A DNA stretch of 64,000 nucleotides from Candidatus Eisenbacteria bacterium (GTDB lineage: Bacteria > Eisenbacteria > RBG-16-71-46): positions 1-64,000 of the forward strand of contig JADLBL010000018.1 in NCBI GenBank assembly GCA_020847735.1. The letters are read 5' to 3'. The notes beneath the pieces were generated by a model. The model was not told where the DNA came from, ran no database searches, and was given only the letters and a program-made list of their open reading frames with translations. A program made the position numbers and the translations under genes. This document shows positions 36,061 to 47,594 of this stretch, piece by piece; the first letter of the stretch is position 1; the number at the start of each line of letters is the position of its first letter.

Positions 36061-37413
36061 ATGCCGCTCACGCCCGACGATCCGCCGACCAAGTCGCGCC
36101 TCATCATTCCCGGCGCCGGGGAGCCCGCCGAGAAGCCCCGCATCATCCTGCCGCCCGGAACCGTGCGCGAGAGCGCCGAGGACCTGCCCGAGTACCCGCG
36201 GCTGCGGCAGCTCATGATCCTGCCCGTGCGCGACGGCGAGCGCGAGCTGCTGGTCGTCAACGACCCGATGGGCATCGTCCCGGGGCAGCCCGTGCTGCCG
36301 CTGGAATCGCTGGCGGTCCTGCAGCTGCTGGACGGCACGGTTTCGCTCACCGACATCAGCGCCGCGGTCATGAGCGAGAGCAAGGACCTGCGCGTGGGCA
36401 ACATGATCCGCGACTTCATCGCGCAGCTCGACGAGCTGCTGATGCTCGAGTCGCCGCGCTTCGAACGCGCGCTCGCCGAGGCACGGGCCCGCTACCACGC
36501 GCTCGAGATCCGCCCGGCCGCGCTCGAAGGCGTTTCGTACCCGGCCGAACGCGAGGCGCTGGAGACGATGCTCGATGAGCACTTTGCCGGGGCGGCGGCC
36601 GCCCGCGACGCCGCGGGTTCCGCCGCGGCGGGCGCGACGGTCCCCCGTGCCGTGCTGGCGCCGCACCTCGATCCGCGCCGCGAGGGCGCGCTCATGGCGA
36701 GGGCCTTCCTCGAGATTCCCGTTCCCCCTCCGGCGCCGCTGCGGGTGGTGATCCTCGGCACGGGGCACAATCTCGTCGGCGAGTTCTTCGCGCTCACGCG
36801 CAAGCATTTCCAGACGCCGCTCGGCAAGGCGATGACCGACACCGCGTTCGTGGACCGCGTCGCCGCGAAGCTCGGCGAGTCCGCGTATCGCGGCGAACTG
36901 GCGCACCGCGACGAGCACTCGATCGAGTTCCAGGTGCTCTACCTGCAGCGCCGCCTCGGCGGCGCCCCGTTCACGATCGTTCCCATTCTGTGCGGCGGCT
37001 TCCACCGCCTGCTGGACGAAGGCCGCACCCCGCGCGAGGACGAGACGGTCGGCGCGCTCGTCGAAGCGCTGCGGGAGGCCGAGTCGGCGCTCGGCGGGAC
37101 GACGGTCTATGTCGCGGGCGTGGATTTCTCCCATGTCGGCCCGCGCTTCGGCGATCCCCGCGTGGTGGACGAGGTCCGGACCGAGGTGCGCCGCGTGGAC
37201 GAGGCCGCGATCGCCGCCGCGGCGTCGGGCGACGCGGACGGCTGGTTCGGCGGCATCGCGGCGCAGGACGACGCGACGCGCATCTGCGGCTTCGCGCCGA
37301 CCTACGTGATGCTGCGCGCCGCCGCTCCCGGAGCGGGCCGTTCGCTCGGCTACGCGCAGAGCGAGGAGCGGGACTCGAGCCTGGTGAGCGTCGCGGCCAT
37401 GGCATGGCCGTGA
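36061..37413 (+). CDS. MEMO family protein (AmmeMemoRadiSam system protein B)
   Basis: 450 aa. The C-terminal part (about 155-445) is a MEMO domain, related to class III extradiol dioxygenases: APHLDPRREG (about 200-209), ILGTGHNLVG (about 231-240), DEHSIEFQVLYLQ (about 285-297) and VDFSHVGPRFGDP (about 355-367) are its blocks, with the histidines expected for metal binding. The first 150 residues hold a small helical domain (LQLLDGTVSLTDISAAVM) reminiscent of PqqD-like folds and Pro-rich linkers. Usual partners, an AMMECR1 protein and a radical SAM enzyme, are not in the window. The reaction of bacterial members is unknown. Confidence 0.88.
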   Translation: MPLTPDDPPTKSRLIIPGAGEPAEKPRIILPPGTVRESAEDLPEYPRLRQLMILPVRDGERELLVVNDPMGIVPGQPVLPLESLAVLQLLDGTVSLTDISAAVMSESKDLRVGNMIRDFIAQLDELLMLESPRFERALAEARARYHALEIRPAALEGVSYPAEREALETMLDEHFAGAAAARDAAGSAAAGATVPRAVLAPHLDPRREGALMARAFLEIPVPPPAPLRVVILGTGHNLVGEFFALTRKHFQTPLGKAMTDTAFVDRVAAKLGESAYRGELAHRDEHSIEFQVLYLQRRLGGAPFTIVPILCGGFHRLLDEGRTPREDETVGALVEALREAESALGGTTVYVAGVDFSHVGPRFGDPRVVDEVRTEVRRVDEAAIAAAASGDADGWFGGIAAQDDATRICGFAPTYVMLRAAAPGAGRSLGYAQSEERDSSLVSVAAMAWP

Positions 37414-37454
37414 GCGGGCCCGCGGCCCGTTTGCGGCCGCGTCGAGCGGGCGAC

Positions 37455-37460
37455 TAACCT
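37455..37460 (+). promoter_or_regulatory. -10-like TAACCT, leaderless start of the EVE-ligA-polX operon
   Basis: TAACCT ends 9 nt before the ATG at 37470 and no Shine-Dalgarno sequence lies between, so transcription would start at or near the ATG. Confidence 0.4.
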
Positions 37461-37469
37461 GCCGGTTCC

Positions 37470-41697
<4,228 letters not shown>

Positions 41698-41740
41698 CGG
41701 CGCGCCGACGCGGAGCCTCGCCGGCGCGCGCTCCGGCGGA

Positions 41741-43342
41741 TCAGCCGAGCTTCTCGGCGATGCTCTTGGCCTGCAGGAACAGCAGCAGGTAGTCGCGGCC
41801 TCCGGCCTTCGAATCGGTGCCGCTCATGTTGAAGCCGCCGAACGGGTGGCAGCCGACCATCGCGCCCGTGCACTTGCGGTTCAGGTAGAGGTTGCCGACG
41901 AAGAACTCCTCGCGGGCGCGCTGCAGCTTCGCCGGGTTCTTCGTGAAGACCGCGCCGGTGAGCCCGTACTCGGTGTTGTTCGCGATCGCCAGCGCGTCGT
42001 CGAAGTCCTTCGCGCGAATGATCGCCAGCACGGGTCCGAAGATCTCCTCGAGCGCGATGCGCGCGGTCGGCGCGACGTCGTCGAACACGGTCGGCTGCAC
42101 GAACCAGCCTTCCGCGCCGCTCACGCGGCCGCCGCCCGTCAGCAGGCGGCCTTCCTGCTTCCCCACCTCGAGGTACTCGAGAATCGTCTTCATCGCGCGG
42201 TCGCTCGCGACCGGGCCCATGTAGGTCCCGTGGACGGCCGGGTCGCCGACCTTCACGAACCGGGCGATCTGCGCCATGAGCTTCTCGACGAACGCGTCGT
42301 GGACCCGGTCCACCACGATCGCGCGCGAGCAGGCCGAGCACTTCTGACCCTGGAAGCCGAAGGCCGACTGCGCCACCCCGAGGGCGGCCGCGTCGAGGTC
42401 GGCCTCGTCGTCCACGATGATGCCGTCCTTGCCGCCCATCTCGGCGACCACGCGCTTGAGCCACCGCTGCCCGGGCACGACGTCGGCGGCCAGCTTGTTG
42501 ATGCCGATGCCGACCGCCTTCGAGCCCGTGAACGACACGAAGCGCGTCAGCGGGTGGCGCACGATCGTGTCGCCCACGACCGCGCCGCCGCCGGTGACGA
42601 AGTTGAGGACGCCGGCCGGCAGGCCCACCTCCTCCATGAGCGCGAAGAACTGCCAGGCGATCCCGGGCGTGTCGCTCGCCGGCTTGAGCACCACCGTGTT
42701 GCCGGTGACGATCGCCGCGGTGCTCATTCCGACGCAGATCGCGAGCGGGAAGTTCCACGGCGGAATCACCGCGCCGACGCCGATCGGCAGGTAGACCAGC
42801 GAATCCTTCTCGCCCGGCATCTGGTGAACCGGTTGCGGCGCGTCGTAGCGCAGCATCTCGCGGGCGTAGAACTCCATGAAGTCGATCGCCTCGGCGGTGT
42901 CGGCGTCGGCCTCCGCCCAGCTCTTGCCGATCTCGAGCACCATCCAGGCCGAGAAATGGTGGCGGCGCTCGCGCATGCGCTTCGCGGCCTCGATCAGGTA
43001 CGCGGCGCGCTCGGCGGCCGGGACGCGCGCCCAGCCCGGGAACGCGCGGTACGCCGCCTCGATCGCCTGCCGCGCCTGCTCGGCGCTCCCCGACTGGAAG
43101 GTGCCGAGCACCTCCGAGGGCTTCGCGGGGTTCGTCGAGGCGAACGTCTTCCCGCCCTGGATCCGCTCCCCGCCGATGACGAGCGGATACTCGCGACCGA
43201 AGCCGGCGCGGACTTCGTCGAGCGCCTTCTCGAACGCCGCGCGATGCTGCGGCTGGCTGAAGTCCACGTAGGTCGTCGGCGAGTATTCGGGCAGGGTGCG
43301 CGCGTCGGCGGGCGCGAGTGCGCCGGTGGTGGCGGGATTCAT
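41741..43342 (-). CDS. pruA: L-glutamate gamma-semialdehyde (P5C) dehydrogenase
   Basis: 533 aa, the length of stand-alone P5C dehydrogenases (RocA/PruA branch). Oxidises glutamate semialdehyde to glutamate with NAD in proline and arginine breakdown. Catalytic Cys335 (GQKCSACSR) and general base Glu301 (AEMGGKDG) are 34 residues apart as in the family; PPWNFPLAICVGMS and SFTGSKAVG form the NAD site; SGTDSKAGGRDYL near the end is typical of P5C dehydrogenases. GGAGGAAG lies just before the ATG. TAGACT on this strand (43418-43413) is a probable -10 element. No proline dehydrogenase gene is adjacent. Confidence 0.93.
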   Translation of the reverse strand: MNPATTGALAPADARTLPEYSPTTYVDFSQPQHRAAFEKALDEVRAGFGREYPLVIGGERIQGGKTFASTNPAKPSEVLGTFQSGSAEQARQAIEAAYRAFPGWARVPAAERAAYLIEAAKRMRERRHHFSAWMVLEIGKSWAEADADTAEAIDFMEFYAREMLRYDAPQPVHQMPGEKDSLVYLPIGVGAVIPPWNFPLAICVGMSTAAIVTGNTVVLKPASDTPGIAWQFFALMEEVGLPAGVLNFVTGGGAVVGDTIVRHPLTRFVSFTGSKAVGIGINKLAADVVPGQRWLKRVVAEMGGKDGIIVDDEADLDAAALGVAQSAFGFQGQKCSACSRAIVVDRVHDAFVEKLMAQIARFVKVGDPAVHGTYMGPVASDRAMKTILEYLEVGKQEGRLLTGGGRVSGAEGWFVQPTVFDDVAPTARIALEEIFGPVLAIIRAKDFDDALAIANNTEYGLTGAVFTKNPAKLQRAREEFFVGNLYLNRKCTGAMVGCHPFGGFNMSGTDSKAGGRDYLLLFLQAKSIAEKLG

Positions 43343-43412
43343 GATCTTCCTCCGTCGGGAACGGCCGTGCGTGCGCGGCCGGTGTCGCTCGTGCGGGCGG
43401 GTTCGCGTGGCG

Positions 43413-43418
43413 AGTCTA
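43413..43418 (-). promoter_or_regulatory. -10-like TAGACT of pruA
   Basis: On the minus strand TAGACT lies 70 nt before the pruA ATG, in a gene-free interval. Confidence 0.45.
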
Positions 43419-43533
43419 GCCCGCGCCGTTCGGGAACCGCCAGCGAAGGGTGGCCGATGCGCGCGGGGCGCGGCCGGCATGTCCGGCCGCGCCCCGGTGC
43501 GTCCGCCTCGTCCGGATCACGGCGCAATGGCCC

Positions 43534-43557
43534 GCGGCCACCCCCGAGGGTGGCCGC
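43534..43557 (-). terminator. GC hairpin after the sugar dehydrogenase gene
   Basis: A 10-bp stem GCGGCCACCC/GGGTGGCCGC with loop CCGA sits 41 nt after the minus-strand stop at 43598. The stem is identical to that of the hairpin at 23589-23615, which also follows the end of a sorting-domain gene. No T-tract is present. Confidence 0.55.
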
Positions 43558-43597
43558 CAGGTGATCGACTCCCGTGCCGACTAGCGTCGCTCCGCGC

Positions 43598-45169
43598 TCA
43601 GCGGGCCAGGACGACCCGGCAGCGTGCCTCGCCGCCGGGAGCGGTCGCGCGCGCGAAATAAACGCCGCTCGGAGCCCTGCGTCCGGCGTCGTCGGCGCCG
43701 TCCCACGAAATCGCGCCCGTCCAGGCGGCGGCGGAGCGGCTGCCCAGGTCGCGCACGAGGCGGCCGCGCATGTCGTAGATGCGCACCGAGACCAGCCCGG
43801 GGCCCGCCGACGTGAGGGCGAGCGTCACGAGGCCGCGCGCCGGCGAGGGATACGCCGACAGGCGCAGCCCGGGACGTGTGCCGGGACCGGGCGGCACGCC
43901 GGTGTTGCTCGTCCAGGCGATGCGCTCGATGCGGCCCGTGTTCCGGAAACCTTCGAAGTACTGGCGGCACAGCCAGAGCGCCCCGTCCGGCCCCACCCGG
44001 AAGTCGGACACGCTCTCGAAACCGGAGGCCCAGATGCCGGCGTCGGCCTGTCCCGAGTCGGGCGTCGCGATCACCCAGGCCGAGCCGTTCCACTCGAGGC
44101 GGTAGACGTTGCCCGAGTAGTACTCGGCGAAGAAGAGGTCGCCCTCGTAGCGGTTCGGAAAGTTCTGCCCGCCCAACTGGGCGTGGTAGGCGCCGCCGCT
44201 GATGATCGCCGCCCCGGAAAGCGCGGTGCGGTCGTAGGCGTAGATCGGTCCGACCGAGGACGGCTCGGAGCCGCCGCAGCCCATGTAGGCCGTCGGGCCT
44301 TCACGCCAGGGCCAGCCGAAGTTGGAACCCGCCGGGGCGATGTCCACGCCGGAGCCGCCCGGCAGCGCGAGCAGGTCCATCTCCTCCCACTCGGACAGCC
44401 CCACGTCGCCGATCACGAGGCAGTGGCGCACCGGGTCCACCTGGAAGCGGAACGGGTTCCGAAGGCCGTAGGCGTAGACGAGACGCGCGTTCGAATCCGG
44501 ATTCGCCACGTACGGGTTGTCCACCGGGGTGATCTGCGCGAAGAAGGCGCTGCCGGGGCCCGGGGGGAGCCGCGAGGTTCGCAATCGCAGCACCTTGCCC
44601 TTGAGCGCCGTGAGCACCTGCGCGGAGCAGTTGTCGGCGTCCTCTCCCAGGCTCACGTAGAGCATTCCGTCGGTGCCGAAGCGCACCGTGCCGCCGTTGT
44701 GGTTCGAGGCGTTGTCGGGAATGTTCGAGAGCAGGTCGTAGCGCGACGCGGGATCGGCCGTCATCTCACCATTGCCCGTGCCGTTCAGGTCGCCGGTCAG
44801 GGTCCAGCGGCTGATGCGGATGACGTTTCCCGTCGAGGTCTGGTGCGTGTAGAGGTAGGGCCTGGCCGGGAACTGCGGGTCCACCGCGACGCCGAGCAGG
44901 CCTTCCTCGCCGCCGATCGTGACGTTCGGCACCGTCATGACCGGACTGGCCGGAACCTGGCCGTTCACGAGCAGGTGGATTTCACCGCTGTACTGCTCGA
45001 CGAACACCAGCCGTCCGTCGGGCAGGAAGTCGAAGGCGACGGGCAGGTCGAGGCCCTGGGACACGACGCTGTCGGTGAATCCCGGTACGAGGACCTGGGC
45101 GCGCGTGGCATGGGGCGCGAGCGCGAACAGCGCGAGCGCGAACGAGGCAAGGCGAGGATGCAGTTTCAT
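43598..45169 (-). CDS. Secreted PQQ-dependent sugar dehydrogenase-like protein with sorting domain
   Basis: 523 aa. A signal peptide (about 1-24, ending ATRAQ) is followed by a six-bladed propeller of the glucose/sorbosone dehydrogenase family (about 28-430): LPVAFDFLPDGRLVFVEQYSGE, GGEEGLLGVAVDPQF, SNHNGGTVRFGTDGMLYVSLGE with the active-site His, YGLRNPFRF and GSNFGWPWREG are its hallmarks. Members oxidise sugars using PQQ in the periplasm or outside the cell; the acceptor is unknown here. The last 75 residues are the FlgD/type-IX-like sorting module (IYDMRGRLVRDL, SGVYFARA). TAGTAT ends 7 nt before the ATG and there is no ribosome site, a strong leaderless candidate. Confidence 0.92.
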   Translation of the reverse strand: MKLHPRLASFALALFALAPHATRAQVLVPGFTDSVVSQGLDLPVAFDFLPDGRLVFVEQYSGEIHLLVNGQVPASPVMTVPNVTIGGEEGLLGVAVDPQFPARPYLYTHQTSTGNVIRISRWTLTGDLNGTGNGEMTADPASRYDLLSNIPDNASNHNGGTVRFGTDGMLYVSLGEDADNCSAQVLTALKGKVLRLRTSRLPPGPGSAFFAQITPVDNPYVANPDSNARLVYAYGLRNPFRFQVDPVRHCLVIGDVGLSEWEEMDLLALPGGSGVDIAPAGSNFGWPWREGPTAYMGCGGSEPSSVGPIYAYDRTALSGAAIISGGAYHAQLGGQNFPNRYEGDLFFAEYYSGNVYRLEWNGSAWVIATPDSGQADAGIWASGFESVSDFRVGPDGALWLCRQYFEGFRNTGRIERIAWTSNTGVPPGPGTRPGLRLSAYPSPARGLVTLALTSAGPGLVSVRIYDMRGRLVRDLGSRSAAAWTGAISWDGADDAGRRAPSGVYFARATAPGGEARCRVVLAR

Positions 45170-45176
45170 GGCGCAA

Positions 45177-45182
45177 ATACTA
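45177..45182 (-). promoter_or_regulatory. -10-like TAGTAT, leaderless start
   Basis: On the minus strand TAGTAT is followed by 7 nt (TTGCGCC) and then the ATG at 45169. The expected transcription start coincides with the start codon. Confidence 0.55.
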
Positions 45183-45288
45183 GCCCAGCGCGCGACCCGG
45201 TGACCAGCGGGCGCCGCGACCCGGCGCCCTCGCTCACGGCCTTTCGGGGTGGAATGCCCCGATTGCGGCGAACGGTCGTGCACGCCGA

Positions 45289-45294
45289 TACTGT
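45289..45294 (+). promoter_or_regulatory. -10-like TACTGT before an 18-codon frame
   Basis: TACTGT ends 5 nt before an ATG (45300) that opens an 18-codon frame, MRKDFRGHARSRTSRGRS, whose TGA (45354-45356) overlaps the CTG proposed as start of the FAD oxidase. This may be the oxidase promoter with a leader peptide, or the true start if a frameshift lies between. Confidence 0.35.
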
Positions 45295-45352
45295 GGCGCA
45301 TGCGTAAAGACTTCCGCGGGCACGCGCGGTCGAGGACATCGCGAGGCCGGAG

Positions 45353-46513
45353 CTGAACCGGCCGGCCGCCTTCGGCGCGCTGGTCGTCGGCGCGGGAGTC
45401 AATGGTCTGGCGACGGCCTGGCACCTGGCCCGCCGGGGCGTTCCGCGCGTGGCGCTCGTGGAACGGTTCCGCCCCGGGCACGATCACGGCAGCTCGCACG
45501 GCCACTCGCGCATCACCCGCAGCACGTACGGCGACCCGCTGTGGGTCCGCCTGATGCAGGTCGCGCACGCCGAGGAATGGCCGCGGCTCGAGGCCGACGC
45601 GGGCGAACGGCTGCTCCACCCGACCCCGGGGCTGTTCTTCGGTCCCCCCGACGGGCCGTTCGAACAGTACGCCGCGGCCGTCGCGGCGGTCGGGGCGGAC
45701 GTCGAGCGGCTCGATGCGGAGCAGGCGCGACGCCGCTTTCCACTCTTTCGCTTCGACGGCGCCGCGGGCGCGCTCGCGGACCGCACCGCGGCGCTCGTCG
45801 CGGCCGATACCACGATTCGCGCGCTCGCGCGCCGCTGCGTGGTCGAGGGCGTGCACGTGCTGGATCGCACGCGGGTCACGGGCATCGGCTGGGATGCGCG
45901 GCCCTTCGCGGTCGAAACCGACCGCGGCTCGCTGCTCGCCGAGCGTCTCGTGATCGCGGCCGGGCCGTGGACGCGGGCGCTCGTGCCCGCCCTCGCGCCA
46001 CGTCTGACGGTCCGGCGGCAGAGCATCGGCTTCTTCGCTCTCGAGGCGCCGGCTGAAGACCTTCGCCCCGGCGCCTTCCCAGTCTGGGTTCACCTCGGGC
46101 CCGGCGCGAACGGAACCCGGTACGGGCTGCCGGAGTTCGGCCGGCAGGGCGTGAAGATCGGCCTGCACGAGGTGGCCGGGGAGTCGCAGGATCCCGACGC
46201 GCCCGCGGCGCCGGACGAGCCGACCCTCGCGCGCCTGCGGGAGGTCGCCGAGGAGCTGTTCGCCGTCCGGGTCCGCGAGCGGCTGCACGCGGAAACCTGC
46301 TTCTACACGAGCACCGAGAGCGAGGACTTCGTGCTCGACGAGATCCCCGGCGCCTCCGGAGCGGTCGTGCTTTCGGCCTGCTCGGGGCACGGCTTCAAGT
46401 TCGCGCCGCTGATGGGCCGGCTGGCGGCCGAGATGGTGTGCGAGGGCCGCACCACGCTCGCGGACTTCGAGCGAGACAGGAACCGGTTCCGGATCCGCTT
46501 CCAGAGCCACTGA
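45353..46513 (+). CDS. FAD-dependent oxidase, monomeric sarcosine oxidase/MTOX type
   Basis: 386 aa from a proposed CTG start. The FAD-binding motif LVVGAGVNGLA (10-20) is in frame but lies upstream of the first ATG/GTG/TTG (GTG 45449), and a TAA at 45305 limits the frame, so a conventional start would delete it. CTG 45353 has GAGG 6 nt upstream and places the covalent-flavin cysteine (ETCFYTSTESEDF) at residue 316, matching Cys315 of monomeric sarcosine oxidase. SGHGFKFAPLMG (about 341-352) is the other hallmark. It oxidises N-methyl amino acids in relatives. Alternative: a frameshift joins it to the ATG at 45300. Confidence 0.82.
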   Translation: MNRPAAFGALVVGAGVNGLATAWHLARRGVPRVALVERFRPGHDHGSSHGHSRITRSTYGDPLWVRLMQVAHAEEWPRLEADAGERLLHPTPGLFFGPPDGPFEQYAAAVAAVGADVERLDAEQARRRFPLFRFDGAAGALADRTAALVAADTTIRALARRCVVEGVHVLDRTRVTGIGWDARPFAVETDRGSLLAERLVIAAGPWTRALVPALAPRLTVRRQSIGFFALEAPAEDLRPGAFPVWVHLGPGANGTRYGLPEFGRQGVKIGLHEVAGESQDPDAPAAPDEPTLARLREVAEELFAVRVRERLHAETCFYTSTESEDFVLDEIPGASGAVVLSACSGHGFKFAPLMGRLAAEMVCEGRTTLADFERDRNRFRIRFQSH

Positions 46514-46748
46514 AACGCAGCGCGCGGCCGTTTTCATTGGCCCCGCCGTCGGTTCATGTCACAACACACGTCACGCGGGTGTCAATCCTCGGAGTCCTTC
46601 CCGAGGCTTGCGGACTCCAATGGACGTGCGTCGCGGAGCCCGGGCCTCGTGCTTCCCCCTGAGGTCGGGGTTCCGCGCCACTCCCGAAGCGCCGTTCTCG
46701 CCGCCGCACCGTCTCCGTCGAACCGACGGAGCGCACCCTGGAGAGTTC

Positions 46749-47369
46749 ATGAAGCAGGTCATCCGCCCCGCTCTCGGCGCCTCGGCGCTGCTCCTGATCG
46801 CCGCGTCGGCCGCCCCCGCCGCACCCATCAAGTACGCCGTGGACCGGAACCACTCCGACGTGGGCTTCAGCGTGCGCCACATCTTCACCAAGGTGCAGGG
46901 CCGCTTCAGCGACTTTCAGGGCACCATCGTCTTCGACGACAAGGACGCTTCGAAGATCGCCGTGGACGCATCGGCGGTCGCTTCGAGCATCACGACGCAG
47001 AACGAGCGCCGGGACGGCCACCTCAAGTCGCCCGACTTCTTCGACGCCGAGAAGTATCCGGCGCTGTCCTTCAAGAGCACCAAGGTCACGGCGAACGGCC
47101 AGAACAAGTACAAGATCGCCGGCGATCTCACGATGCGCGGCGTGACGAAGCCGGTCGTTTTCGACGCCGAGTTCTTCGGAGCCGGCCCCGCCGGCAAGGG
47201 CAACAAGGCGGGCTTCGCCGCGACCGCGGTCGTCAACCGCAAGGACTTCGGTATCAACTGGAACCAGGCGCTCGACAACGGCGGCATGGTGCTCAGCGAC
47301 GACGTCACCATCAACCTGAACATCGAGGCGAACCAGGTGGTCGAGGAAGCCACGAACGTCCAGAAGTAA
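46749..47369 (+). CDS. YceI-family periplasmic protein
   Basis: 206 aa. A signal peptide (about 1-26, ending SAAPAAP) leads to a YceI domain (lipocalin-like barrel): KYAVDRNHSDVGFSVRHIFT (about 28-47), FSDFQGTIVFDD (about 52-63), NERRDGHLKSPDFFDAEKYP (about 82-101) and GDLTMRGVTKPV. Relatives bind polyisoprenoids or quinone-like lipids in the periplasm and often accompany respiratory genes; a transport or stress role is inferred. GGAGAG lies 5 nt before the ATG. A strong hairpin follows 25 nt after the stop, so it is probably monocistronic. Confidence 0.93.
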   Translation: MKQVIRPALGASALLLIAASAAPAAPIKYAVDRNHSDVGFSVRHIFTKVQGRFSDFQGTIVFDDKDASKIAVDASAVASSITTQNERRDGHLKSPDFFDAEKYPALSFKSTKVTANGQNKYKIAGDLTMRGVTKPVVFDAEFFGAGPAGKGNKAGFAATAVVNRKDFGINWNQALDNGGMVLSDDVTINLNIEANQVVEEATNVQK

Positions 47370-47394
47370 CGGCACCTCGCACGACATCGCCACG

Positions 47395-47430
47395 CGGCGG
47401 GGCCCTTCGCGGGCCCCGCCGTTCGCGTTT
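47395..47430 (+). terminator. Intrinsic terminator after the YceI gene
   Basis: An 11-bp perfect GC stem (CGGCGGGGCCC with its complement) closes the 5-nt loop TTCGC and is followed by a mildly T-rich stretch (TTCGCGTTT). Confidence 0.75.
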
Positions 47431-47594
47431 ACGTGCGGACGCGCACCTGCGCCGATCGCACGCCCGGGCCGCGCACCGCCTTGCGACCGTCCGGAGCGGA
47501 GCGCATGCTGCGGACGATTCCGCGAGGCGCTTCCATCGCGCCTCCCACCCGGGCCTCAACCGCGCCGGCAGCGACCGGCGCCTCGAGGAAACGC

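Noticed and set aside
45300-45356. Independent 18-codon gene before the FAD oxidase
   Set aside because: Too short and unrecognised; more likely a leader peptide or a displaced start of the oxidase. Kept only as a finding.
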